Source of the DNA: Deltaproteobacteria bacterium
Lineage (GTDB): Bacteria; Desulfobacterota; Dissulfuribacteria; Dissulfuribacterales; JALVPX01
Assembly: GCA_027061625.1 (NCBI GenBank)
Contig: JAMOVF010000152.1
Location: forward strand, 1-5,504
Direction of reading: 5' to 3'
DNA length: 5,504 bases
The position numbers and the translations under genes were made by a program. Below the pieces are notes generated by a model. That model was not told the DNA's origin. It worked only from the letters and a program-made list of their open reading frames with translations, and ran no database searches. Of the stretch, positions 1-5,504 are shown piece after piece (the stretch's first letter is position 1; each line of letters starts with the position of its first letter).

Positions 1-2
1 AT

Positions 3-7
3 CCTCC
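3..7 (-). promoter_or_regulatory. Shine-Dalgarno of a gene starting beyond the left edge
   Basis: Read on the minus strand, the last bases of the window are TTTTTTGGAGGAT, a perfect GGAGG core after a T-rich run. No start codon follows within the window, but a minus-strand start a few bases past position 1 would be ideally spaced. I infer that the next gene downstream of the zinc-ribbon gene lies on the same strand and starts just outside. The chance occurrence of a GGAGG word is the main alternative. Confidence 0.45.
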
Positions 8-40
8 AAAAAATTCTTTTTCGCTTCAGATGAATCAACT

Positions 41-69
41 TATATACAAAGATTTTAAACACGCTGCAA
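41..69 (-). promoter_or_regulatory. Possible weak sigma-70-type promoter for the off-window gene
   Basis: On the minus strand TTGCAG (69-64) and TATATA (46-41) are separated by exactly 17 bases, in an AT-rich gap downstream of the zinc-ribbon gene's stop codon. The -35 box matches the consensus at 3 of 6 positions and the -10 box at 4 of 6, so the spacing is better than the boxes. TATAAG, overlapping the -10 (44-39), is an alternative with a 19-base spacer. It would give the next minus-strand gene its own start of transcription. No terminator-like hairpin was seen between the zinc-ribbon stop and this site. Confidence 0.22.
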
Positions 70-81
70 CTTCTGACAGGC

Positions 82-582
82 CTATAATTCATACAATGTT
101 GAATCCACTTGAGGAGGTAGATATTTCTTTTTGAACCCCTTGAGTCCCTTCTTGGCCACCATCTGAGAAAATGGATCCTCATCCTCCAGCAGGTCTCCAA
201 GCTCTTCTTCGATCTTTTCTGGGTCTTCCCCAGCCTCCATTCGCTTAATAGCCTCTTCCATGCCCGGACCCAGGTCAAGCCCCGTGGCGTCAAAGAGCTT
301 TTTCATAAGCTGGGCGGCCTGGCGCGGATCTTCTTCATCAATCCCCTCGGCTTCAGCAGCAAGCGACATCATTGCCTGCTCTAATTTGGATTCATCTATA
401 TCTGGCAGATTGTCAGCATCATCCTCTTTTAGCCCCTTGGAAATGGAAAAAATCGAAACCTGGCGTTCTATTTTTGGATGGCCACACTTTGGGCAGTCTG
501 GCCTTTTCTCTGTATTTATCCTGCGGGAAAAAAAATTAAAAATCATATGGCAATCTGGACAATAAAATTCATATATGGGCAT
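82..582 (-). CDS. FmdB-family zinc-ribbon protein with long acidic C-terminal tail
   Basis: A small, probably cytoplasmic protein of 166 residues. It opens with MPIYEFYCPDC and carries two CxxC pairs (C8/C11 and C30/C33) that should bind one zinc ion, the hallmark of the FmdB-type zinc ribbon. Members are often called putative regulatory proteins because of a link to formamidase genes in a methylotroph, but the biochemical role is generally unknown. After residue 50 comes an extension of about 115 residues, rich in Asp and Glu and predicted helical (for example DPRQAAQLMKKLF and EDPEKIEEELGDLLEDEDP), ending in a basic patch GLKGFKKKYLPP. Many family members end after 60-110 residues. The ATG at 582 is preferred over an in-frame GTG at 591: AGGAGG lies 9 bases before the ATG but directly abuts the GTG. 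It diverges from rsmI. The family call is secure; the function is not known. Confidence 0.88.
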   Translation of the reverse strand: MPIYEFYCPDCHMIFNFFSRRINTEKRPDCPKCGHPKIERQVSIFSISKGLKEDDADNLPDIDESKLEQAMMSLAAEAEGIDEEDPRQAAQLMKKLFDATGLDLGPGMEEAIKRMEAGEDPEKIEEELGDLLEDEDPFSQMVAKKGLKGFKKKYLPPQVDSTLYEL

Positions 583-591
583 AGTATGCAC

Positions 592-597
592 CCTCCT
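592..597 (-). promoter_or_regulatory. Shine-Dalgarno deciding the zinc-ribbon start
   Basis: Minus-strand AGGAGG sits 9 bases before the ATG at 582-580 and immediately against the GTG at 591-589. A ribosome-binding site touching its start codon would not work well, so this site argues for the ATG and a protein beginning MPIYEF, the usual start of FmdB-type proteins. Confidence 0.75.
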
Positions 598-624
598 GCA
601 AAGTTCATTCAGACTATATATATT
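596..624 (+). promoter_or_regulatory. Possible weak promoter for rsmI-kdsB
   Basis: On the plus strand CTGCAA (596-601) is followed after 17 bases by TATATT (619-624). The -10 box matches consensus at 5 of 6 positions but the -35 at only 3 of 6. Transcription would start near 631, leaving a leader of roughly 90 bases before rsmI. The region is AT-rich (613-630), so such matches come easily; this is only the best candidate I found on this strand. It would overlap the ribosome-binding region of the divergent zinc-ribbon gene. Confidence 0.18.
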
Positions 625-627
625 AAA

Positions 628-655
628 CTTATTGGCACTTTTTTCATCTGGTCAA
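628..655 (-). promoter_or_regulatory. Possible sigma-70-type promoter for the zinc-ribbon gene
   Basis: On the minus strand TTGACC (655-650), a 5-of-6 match to the -35 consensus, is followed after 16 bases by AATAAG (633-628), a 4-of-6 match to the -10. Transcription would start near 621, giving a leader of about 40 bases that includes the strong AGGAGG site. TATAGT at 618-613 is a better -10 word but has no partner at the right distance. The placement between divergent genes supports a promoter here. Confidence 0.3.
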
Positions 656-719
656 CCCGGGCTGCCTCCCCTTTTCCCTTTGTTAAAGAGGCATTATGGT
701 GAGAATCAGATAAAACAAA

Positions 720-1631
720 ATGGCTACACAACTTCATCCACCAAAGGCAGAAAAAAGACATAGAAAGGCCAATGCACGGCTCTATGTTGTTGCTACGCCC
801 ATAGGCAACCTGGAAGATCTTACGTTCCGGGCCTCAAGGATATTGAAAGAGGTGGAGATCGTAGCATGCGAAGACACGCGGCGCACCCGAAAGCTGCTTT
901 CAGCCATTGGAAGCACAGCAAAGGCCATAAGCTGTCATATGCACAAGGAGCAGAAATGTGCCTCTGCTGTTATCAGCTATCTGGAACAAGATATTGATGT
1001 GGCCTTTGCCAGTGATGCAGGCGTGCCTGCTATTTCAGATCCGGGGGCCAGGCTGGTGGCTCGGGTGCGGGAAGCGGGTTTTGAGGTTGTGCCAATTCCA
1101 GGCCCCTCAAGCTTGACTGCTGCCCTGAGCGTGGCAGGCATTCCGGCAGACACCTTCTATTTCTGCGGTTTTATTCCTGCCAGGGGCAGGGAGCGCAAAG
1201 AGACCCTTAAAAGGTTGAGCATCCTAGAATGCACCCTGGTTATATTGGAATCCCCCCACAGGATTCTGAAAACCCTTCAAGATCTCATAAAGACGCTTGG
1301 AGACAGAACTGCCTTTATAGCCAGGGAGATGACCAAAGTGCACGAAACCTATTGGTTTGGCCCCTTGAGTGAGCTTCTTAAGAGGCTTTCCGCCCATGCA
1401 GTAAAGGGGGAATTCACCCTAGTAATCGAAGGCTCTGGCAGGCAAAAGATGATGGGATTACCATCTGGAAAGGAGCCATCTGAGATAGTAGCTTCTATGA
1501 TTCACAAGGGCATGACAGTGAAGGATGCCGCCTCCCTTGCTGCTGAAATAAGCGGCATAAATAAAAAAGAGGCCTATGATATTGCCCTTAAGGTTTCCAA
1601 ACATATGCGGAGTATAAAAAATGGCCAATAG
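720..1631 (+). CDS. rsmI: 16S rRNA (cytidine-1402-2'-O)-methyltransferase
   Basis: RsmI uses S-adenosylmethionine to methylate the ribose 2'-OH of C1402 in 16S rRNA, in the decoding centre of the small ribosomal subunit. The 303 residues show the tetrapyrrole-methylase-type fold in order: YVVATPIGNLEDLT (22-35), CEDTRRTRKLL (50-60), the cofactor-site loop SDAGVPAISDPGARL (98-112), PIPGPSSLTAAL (125-136), then ESPHRI and AREMTKVHE, and a C-terminal helical domain (about 245-300) typical of RsmI. It is slightly longer than the E. coli protein (about 286), mostly because of a basic N-terminal lead of about 19 residues. The ATG at 720 is the only in-frame start before the first motif, and a TAA lies just upstream at 711-713. 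The ribosome-binding site is poor: GGTGAG at 698-703 is 16 bases away. The 3' end overlaps kdsB by 11 bases. Confidence 0.97.
   Translation: MATQLHPPKAEKRHRKANARLYVVATPIGNLEDLTFRASRILKEVEIVACEDTRRTRKLLSAIGSTAKAISCHMHKEQKCASAVISYLEQDIDVAFASDAGVPAISDPGARLVARVREAGFEVVPIPGPSSLTAALSVAGIPADTFYFCGFIPARGRERKETLKRLSILECTLVILESPHRILKTLQDLIKTLGDRTAFIAREMTKVHETYWFGPLSELLKRLSAHAVKGEFTLVIEGSGRQKMMGLPSGKEPSEIVASMIHKGMTVKDAASLAAEISGINKKEAYDIALKVSKHMRSIKNGQ
1609..1612 (+). promoter_or_regulatory. Shine-Dalgarno of kdsB inside rsmI
   Basis: GGAG lies 8 bases before the ATG at 1621, within the last codons of rsmI. It supports the overlapping start of kdsB and suggests that the two genes are translated from one message, with ribosomes ending rsmI close to where kdsB begins. 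Confidence 0.6.
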
Positions 1632-2370
1632 AAAGATAGTTGCAATTATTCCAGCAAGATATGGCTCAAGTCGGCTTCCTGGTAAACCTCTGATTGAAAT
1701 CAATGGCCTGCCCATGATACTTCATGTTTATAACCGTGCCAGCAGACTCCATGGCATTGATGAGGTTGCTGTGGCAACAGATCACCGCGAAATATTGGAC
1801 ACCGTAAACAAAGCAGGGGGAAAGGCCTTTATGACTGATCCAAATCATCCATCAGGGACGGACCGAATTGCCGAAGTTGCAAGCCTGATGGGTCTTGCTG
1901 ATTCAGATATTGTAATCAATATCCAAGGCGACCAGCCATTTTTTAAAGATGAAATGGTTTATGCCCCCCTCGAGCTTCTAAAGTCTAATTCCAAGTTTGT
2001 AATGACCACTCCAGCATGCCCAATGGCTGTTGAGATGGCAGCTGACCCCAACCGGGTAAAAGTGGTACTGGATAAAAACAACTGCGCACTCTATTTCTCA
2101 CGCTCTCCTATTCCATATGACAGGGATAATGCCTTTGAGCAGGAAAATATGCCCTATTTGCGCCACCTTGGCCTATATGTGTTCAGAAATGGTTTTTTGC
2201 AAAAATTTGTAACCCTGCCTCCATCAAGGCTTGAAAAAATAGAATGTCTGGAACAGCTAAGGGCCCTGGAAAATGGGTACCCGGTCGGGGTTGCCGTGGT
2301 GTCTGAGGCACCGCTTGATGTTGATACTGAAGAAGACCTTAAAAAACTTCAGTCGGATCAAAACTCTTAG
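1621..2370 (+). CDS. kdsB: CMP-Kdo synthetase (3-deoxy-manno-octulosonate cytidylyltransferase)
   Basis: KdsB couples CTP and Kdo to give CMP-Kdo and pyrophosphate, the activated sugar that Kdo transferases add to lipid A in lipopolysaccharide synthesis; it acts in the cytoplasm. The 249 residues match the usual length. Visible motifs are the nucleotide-binding IPARYGSSRLPGKPL (10-24), HPSGTDRIAEV (76-86), NIQGDQPF (100-107) with the likely magnesium ligand D104, FSRSPIP (159-165), HLGLYVFR (182-189), the family signature LEKIECLEQLRALENG (204-219), and DVDTEEDL (233-240) with the second metal ligand D235. Most relatives I recall read GDEP where this protein has GDQP. The start overlaps the rsmI end by 11 bases with a good GGAG site 8 bases upstream, so the pair is probably cotranscribed. 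No kdsA or other Kdo gene is visible nearby. Confidence 0.97.
   Translation: MANRKIVAIIPARYGSSRLPGKPLIEINGLPMILHVYNRASRLHGIDEVAVATDHREILDTVNKAGGKAFMTDPNHPSGTDRIAEVASLMGLADSDIVINIQGDQPFFKDEMVYAPLELLKSNSKFVMTTPACPMAVEMAADPNRVKVVLDKNNCALYFSRSPIPYDRDNAFEQENMPYLRHLGLYVFRNGFLQKFVTLPPSRLEKIECLEQLRALENGYPVGVAVVSEAPLDVDTEEDLKKLQSDQNS
2326..2353. repeat. Inverted repeat at the 3' end of kdsB
   Basis: ACTGAAG (2326-2332) and CTTCAGT (2347-2353) form a perfect 7-base-pair stem with a 14-base A-rich loop, inside the last codons of kdsB and about 28 bases before the stop of the opposing murI. It has no T-run after the stem on either strand, so it is not a standard intrinsic terminator. It might weakly help transcription end or protect the 3' end of a message, or be chance. 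Confidence 0.3.
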
Positions 2371-2380
2371 CTGTCATTCT

Positions 2381-3157
2381 CTACACCTTTTCAAGTTCAA
2401 TCCTGCGCCCCATGAAGCGGCGCACTATCTCTTGTGTGGCAGGGCCTATGTCTGAAACAAAATAGCGGTCTTTTACCTGCCCGCCACACTCGATACCGCC
2501 ATTTTGATTCAGGTAGTTTTTAACAGCCCTGGCAACCTCAAGCGAAGGATCTATTACTTCCGTTCGTTTGCCTATCTTCTCCTGGATCACCTTTTTAAGG
2601 AGCGGATAGTGGGTGCATCCTAAAACCAGAGTATCTATTTTCTGCTGCTTCAAAGGGCGCAGGTATTTTTTAACAATCATCCTCGTTTCCCTGGCCTTGA
2701 GCCAGCCTTCCTCAACCAAGGGAACCAGAAGCGGACAGGGCTGGCCTATTACCTTTGCTTCTGAGTCCAAAACGCCTATCTTCTTCTCATATATTCCACT
2801 GGCAACAGTGGCCCTGGTTCCTATAAGGCCTATCCTTTTAGTCCGGGTTTTGGCCAAGGCCTGTTCTATGGATGGAGTGACCACCTCAAAAACAGGAACA
2901 TCCAGGCCTTCTTTAAGTGCATCAGTGGCTGTGCTGGCCGCACTGTGGCAGGCAATAACAATCAAGCCTGCTCCTTGTTCCAGCAGAAAAGCAGCGTCTT
3001 CCCTGGCATAGGTTATCAAGGTCTCCCTGCTCTTTGTTCCATAGGGTGTTCTGGCCGTATCGCCAAAATAGATTATTGGCTGATTGGGCAGGAGATTCTT
3101 GATCTCCTTTGCCACAGTAAGCCCTCCAACACCTGAATCAAAGATGCCGATCTTCAT
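2381..3157 (-). CDS. murI: Glutamate racemase, with atypical Cys-His-Ser motif
   Basis: MurI interconverts L- and D-glutamate without a cofactor, using two cysteines; D-glutamate is the second residue of the peptidoglycan stem peptide. The 258 residues are normal length. Visible motifs are IGIFDSGVGGLTV (3-15, with D7 and S8), YFGDTARTPYGTKS (30-43), catalytic Cys70, PLVEEG (146-151), and LVLGCTHYPLL (177-187) with the second catalytic Cys181 and H183. The oddity is at residues 70-72: C-H-S, where the family normally has C-N-T, whose Asn and Thr contact the substrate. Everything else looks intact, so an active enzyme is still likely; a relative with altered substrate preference is the alternative. 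The ATG at 3157 gives the canonical MKIGIFDSG start. It lies 6 bases after the polX stop with only a weak AAGAG nearby, suggesting translational coupling. Confidence 0.93.
   Translation of the reverse strand: MKIGIFDSGVGGLTVAKEIKNLLPNQPIIYFGDTARTPYGTKSRETLITYAREDAAFLLEQGAGLIVIACHSAASTATDALKEGLDVPVFEVVTPSIEQALAKTRTKRIGLIGTRATVASGIYEKKIGVLDSEAKVIGQPCPLLVPLVEEGWLKARETRMIVKKYLRPLKQQKIDTLVLGCTHYPLLKKVIQEKIGKRTEVIDPSLEVARAVKNYLNQNGGIECGGQVKDRYFVSDIGPATQEIVRRFMGRRIELEKV
2404..2424. repeat. GC-rich inverted repeat in the 3' end of murI
   Basis: TGCGCC (2404-2409) and GGCGCA (2419-2424) make a perfect 6-base-pair GC-rich stem with a 9-base loop, within the murI C-terminal codons for a run of arginines. 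It lies 34 bases past the kdsB stop on the plus strand, where a terminator for rsmI-kdsB might be expected, but no T-run follows. It may be a by-product of coding sequence. Confidence 0.25.
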
Positions 3158-3163
3158 CAGCTC

Positions 3164-4882
3164 TTATCGCTTGAGGGCCTTTAACATTTTTTTGACAGGC
3201 AAAGTGTTTAGTACATCCTTTGGCTCAAGCCAGCCGCGCCGTGCCTGCCCTATTCCCCAAAAGAGATTCAAAAATTCAGCAGGTGAATGGGCATCAGTAT
3301 TAATGGCTATTTTTACCCCGGCTTCCTTGGCCTGTCTGCAATAAACATCATTGAGATCCAGCCGGTAAGGGTTGGCATTAAGCTCCAGCACAACCCCTGT
3401 TTCCCTGGCCATGTTAATAACTGCATCCACGTCAAGGTCATAAGGGTCACGCTTCAGCAATATGCGGCCGGTTGGATGGGCCAATATGCTTAAGTGCGGG
3501 TTTTCCATGGCCCTAAGTATCCTGGCAGTCTGTTTTTCTTTAGATAAATTAAACTTGCTGTGGACAGCCCCGACCACTAAATCAAGACGTTTCAGCACAT
3601 CATCTGGCAAATCCAGGCTTCCATCTTCCAGAATGTCAACCTCTATGGCCTTTAATATGGTGAAGCCTTTGATCTCTGAATTGAGCTTGTCTATTTCCTC
3701 AACCTGTTTGAGCAGATTTGAGCTGTCCAGGCCATTTGCAATGCGCAAGCGCCTTGAATGGTCTGCAATGGCAATATATTTGAGGCCTAAAGCTTTGGCT
3801 TCCTCAGCCATTGCCTTGATTGTGGCATTGCCATCTGTGTAGCTTGTGTGCACATGGAGATCGCCCTTTAGATCTTCCAATGTGATCAGATCGGGAAGCT
3901 TACCTGCGGCTGCGGCTTCCACCTCCCCGCGGTCTTCCCTAAGCTCAGGCTGGATGTAATCCAGCCCCAATATCTCGAAAACAGAGCCCTCTTCCTCCCC
4001 TGCAATGCGCTCCTCACCCCTAAAAATGCCATATTCATTAATCTTGAGACCCATTTTCTGGGCTATTTTGCGGATTGCAATATTATGCGCCTTGCTGCCA
4101 GTAAAGTAGTGGAGACATGCACCAAAGGATTCCTCTTCCACGACCCTCATATCCACCTGCATGCCATTTTTAAGCACTATAGAGGCCTTTGTTGAACCCT
4201 TGGCCAGAATATCTCTGACCCTTGGAAAACGCACAAAATAGTCCACAGGGTTGGATTCAGGATCTGCTGTTACCAAAATATCCAGGTCACCCACGGTCTC
4301 TTTGCGCCGCCGGTAGCTGCCTGCCACTACCACTTGCTTTACGCCATCTGCTTCCAGCAGATATGACTTAAGTGCCTCTGCATAGGGAGCAGCTTCAGCA
4401 ATCAAAAAACGCTGTGTTGTGGTGAATTTTGTTTGCAGTGCTTCAAGGATCTTGGCCTCGGTCTTTTTGCCAAATCCAGGAAGCTGGCTCACCTTGCCTT
4501 CCTTGCAAGCCTTTAACAACTGTTCGCTGTTTGTAATGCCTAAGGTGCGGTAAAGGGCCCCTACCCTCTTTGGGCCAAGGCCTGCTATGTCCAAAAGTTC
4601 TGTCAACTCACGGGGCACCTTTTTGCGCATCTCCTCAAGATCAGAAAAGGTGCCGGTCTCTACAATTTCCTGGATCTTTTGGGCAAGGTCTTTCCCAATT
4701 CCTGGAAGCTTGGTCAAATCCTCCCCGGCCTCTATCATTTCCCGCACATCTTTGCCAATATCCAGCAAAGTGCGTGCGGCATTTCTATAGGCCCTGACCC
4801 TGAAGGGATTTGCCCCATCAATCTCCAACAGGTCTGCCATCTCTTCGAGCAATTCAGCAATGTCACTATTTTCGACCTGCAT
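3164..4882 (-). CDS. polX: Family X DNA polymerase with PHP domain (PolX)
   Basis: Bacterial PolX is a repair polymerase that fills short gaps, joined to a metal-dependent PHP domain with 3'-5' exonuclease and often AP-endonuclease activity. The 572 residues match the usual length (about 570). In order: an N-terminal 8-kDa-like domain with helix-hairpin-helix DNA-binding loops (PGIGKDLAQKI 60-70, GLGPKRV 101-107, PGFGKKTEAKI 135-145); a polymerase core with GSYRR (188-192), metal ligands D199, D201 and D244, and YFTGSKAHN (259-267); then PHP with HVH (343-345), DHS (374-376), E414, H441, H469 and DAH (530-532). All metal-binding positions I can identify are present in both halves. The ATG at 4882 shares one base with the pyrF stop (TGATG). 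A GTG at 4885, one codon upstream, is possible: AGGAG lies 11 bases before it and 14 before the ATG, while a GGAG nearer the ATG is only 2 bases away. murI follows 6 bases after the stop. Confidence 0.96.
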   Translation of the reverse strand: MQVENSDIAELLEEMADLLEIDGANPFRVRAYRNAARTLLDIGKDVREMIEAGEDLTKLPGIGKDLAQKIQEIVETGTFSDLEEMRKKVPRELTELLDIAGLGPKRVGALYRTLGITNSEQLLKACKEGKVSQLPGFGKKTEAKILEALQTKFTTTQRFLIAEAAPYAEALKSYLLEADGVKQVVVAGSYRRRKETVGDLDILVTADPESNPVDYFVRFPRVRDILAKGSTKASIVLKNGMQVDMRVVEEESFGACLHYFTGSKAHNIAIRKIAQKMGLKINEYGIFRGEERIAGEEEGSVFEILGLDYIQPELREDRGEVEAAAAGKLPDLITLEDLKGDLHVHTSYTDGNATIKAMAEEAKALGLKYIAIADHSRRLRIANGLDSSNLLKQVEEIDKLNSEIKGFTILKAIEVDILEDGSLDLPDDVLKRLDLVVGAVHSKFNLSKEKQTARILRAMENPHLSILAHPTGRILLKRDPYDLDVDAVINMARETGVVLELNANPYRLDLNDVYCRQAKEAGVKIAINTDAHSPAEFLNLFWGIGQARRGWLEPKDVLNTLPVKKMLKALKR

Positions 4883-5504
4883 CACTCCCCTGAACGCTCC
4901 TCTTTACTCCTGGCAGACAGAGCTTCTTGAATTTCCCTTTGAATATCTTCTACAACCTTTAAAGGATCATCTGCAGTGCGAATTGGACGGCCAATCACCA
5001 CGTAATCAGCACCGCTAAGTATAGCCTCCCTGGGCGTTGCAATACGTCTTTGATCATCTGAGGCTTGATTTGTTTCTGGACGGATACCTGGCGTCACTAT
5101 CAAAAACTGGTCTCCAAGCTTTTCGCGCAAGGCCCTGGCCTCCTGAGGTGAAGCGACAACCCCATCACAACCAAGCTCAATGGCCTTCTGGGCCCTCTGC
5201 AATACAAGGTCTTGTACGCTGCCCTGGAGCCCCATAGCCCGCAAATCTGATTCATCAAAGGAGGTTAAAACAGTGACTGCAAGGACTTTCAGCCCTTCCT
5301 TTTTTGCTACCGCTGCCTCAATTATTGGCTCGTTCCCATGGATTGTGGCAAATGCAACCCGCCTGTGCGTTAACTGGGCAATCGCCCTTTGAACAGTTGC
5401 TGGAATATCAAAGAACTTGAGATCCAGCATAACCTTATGGCCGCGTTCAACAACGGAGTCTACCACAGGCCAGCAAGCATCCAGAAAAAGCTGCAACCCC
5501 ACCT
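4882..5504 (-). CDS. pyrF: Orotidine 5'-phosphate decarboxylase, 5' end cut by the window
   Basis: PyrF decarboxylates orotidine 5'-phosphate to UMP, the last step of de novo pyrimidine synthesis, in the cytoplasm. The visible 206 complete codons cover most of the barrel: the catalytic DLKFFDIPATV (27-37 of the visible part, with D27, K29 and D32 of the Asp-Lys-Asp cluster), TIHGNEP, VTPGIRP and GADYVVIGRPIRTADDP, the last two forming the phosphate-binding end. The GTG at 5502 is an internal valine, not a start: the family reads K-V-G here, and the two remaining bases (AG) fit the end of a lysine codon. About 25-45 N-terminal residues should lie beyond the right edge. The C-terminus ends in a polar stretch after EDIQREIQEAL. 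The stop codon overlaps the polX start, so pyrF is the first visible gene of a pyrF-polX-murI run. Confidence 0.96.
   Translation of the reverse strand, partial: VGLQLFLDACWPVVDSVVERGHKVMLDLKFFDIPATVQRAIAQLTHRRVAFATIHGNEPIIEAAVAKKEGLKVLAVTVLTSFDESDLRAMGLQGSVQDLVLQRAQKAIELGCDGVVASPQEARALREKLGDQFLIVTPGIRPETNQASDDQRRIATPREAILSGADYVVIGRPIRTADDPLKVVEDIQREIQEALSARSKEERSGE

Noticed and set aside
583..591. GTG at 591 as the start of the zinc-ribbon protein, adding M-H-T
   Set aside because: The AGGAGG directly abuts this GTG, while it is 9 bases from the ATG at 582 that gives the family-typical MPIYEF start.
609..647. A 12-codon minus-strand mini-ORF (MKKVPISLIYIV) upstream of the zinc-ribbon gene as a leader peptide
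   Set aside because: The only GGAGG-like site is 17 bases before its ATG, the favoured promoter would start transcription after that ATG, and no attenuator hairpin is visible.
633..650. TGGCAC on the plus strand as a sigma-54 -24 element before rsmI
   Set aside because: The matching -12 element (TTGC-like, with GC at the fixed distance) is absent; the bases there are T-rich followed by CATC.
2613..3011. Plus-strand open frames of 60-130 codons lying opposite murI, polX, pyrF and the zinc-ribbon gene
   Set aside because: They are antisense to well-supported genes with intact family motifs, have no recognisable motifs and no convincing ribosome-binding sites.
765..3180. Frequent AGGCC/GGCCT words across the window as a possible repeated signal
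   Set aside because: They occur inside codons at irregular spacing, on both strands, and fit a preference for GCC alanine and nearby codons rather than a repeat element.
5500..5502. GTG at the right edge as the start codon of pyrF
   Set aside because: It aligns with the valine of the internal K-V-G motif; the true N-terminus must be outside the window.
1..5504. tRNA, rRNA, CRISPR, insertion sequence or phage features
   Set aside because: Intergenic space is too short, and no cloverleaf-like T-loop, direct-repeat array, terminal inverted repeats or transposase motifs were found.

Overview
The window looks like an ordinary chromosomal housekeeping segment from a Gram-negative bacterium. KdsB, the enzyme that activates Kdo for lipopolysaccharide, and MurI, which supplies D-glutamate for peptidoglycan, both point to a diderm cell wall. 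Protein style (a long-tailed FmdB-type zinc ribbon, a full-length PHP-fused PolX) and moderate base composition suggest a deltaproteobacterial lineage such as the Desulfobacterota. That placement is an inference from general familiarity, not a database result.

Layout, left to right. Positions 1-81 hold no gene, but the minus strand has a weak promoter-like pair and a strong Shine-Dalgarno at the extreme edge, so another minus-strand gene probably starts just outside the window. A zinc-ribbon protein of the FmdB family lies on the minus strand (82-582). It diverges from a plus-strand pair, rsmI (720-1631) and kdsB (1621-2370), which overlap by 11 bases; the 137-base divergent spacer should hold the promoters for both directions. 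kdsB converges almost end to end, with a 10-base gap, on a tight minus-strand cluster transcribed as pyrF (cut off by the right edge, 4882-5504), polX (3164-4882) and murI (2381-3157). Stop and start codons in that cluster overlap or nearly touch, so it reads as one operon.

Functionally the genes cover ribosome maturation (RsmI), outer-membrane lipopolysaccharide precursor synthesis (KdsB), cell-wall precursor synthesis (MurI), pyrimidine synthesis (PyrF) and DNA repair synthesis (PolX). They share no single pathway; the arrangement looks like compact packing of core genes. I see no mobile element, CRISPR array, phage gene, tRNA or rRNA, and no convincing undescribed system.

The points most worth a second look are a non-canonical active-site motif in the glutamate racemase (Cys-His-Ser where the family normally has Cys-Asn-Thr) and the long acidic, helical C-terminal tail of the FmdB-type protein.
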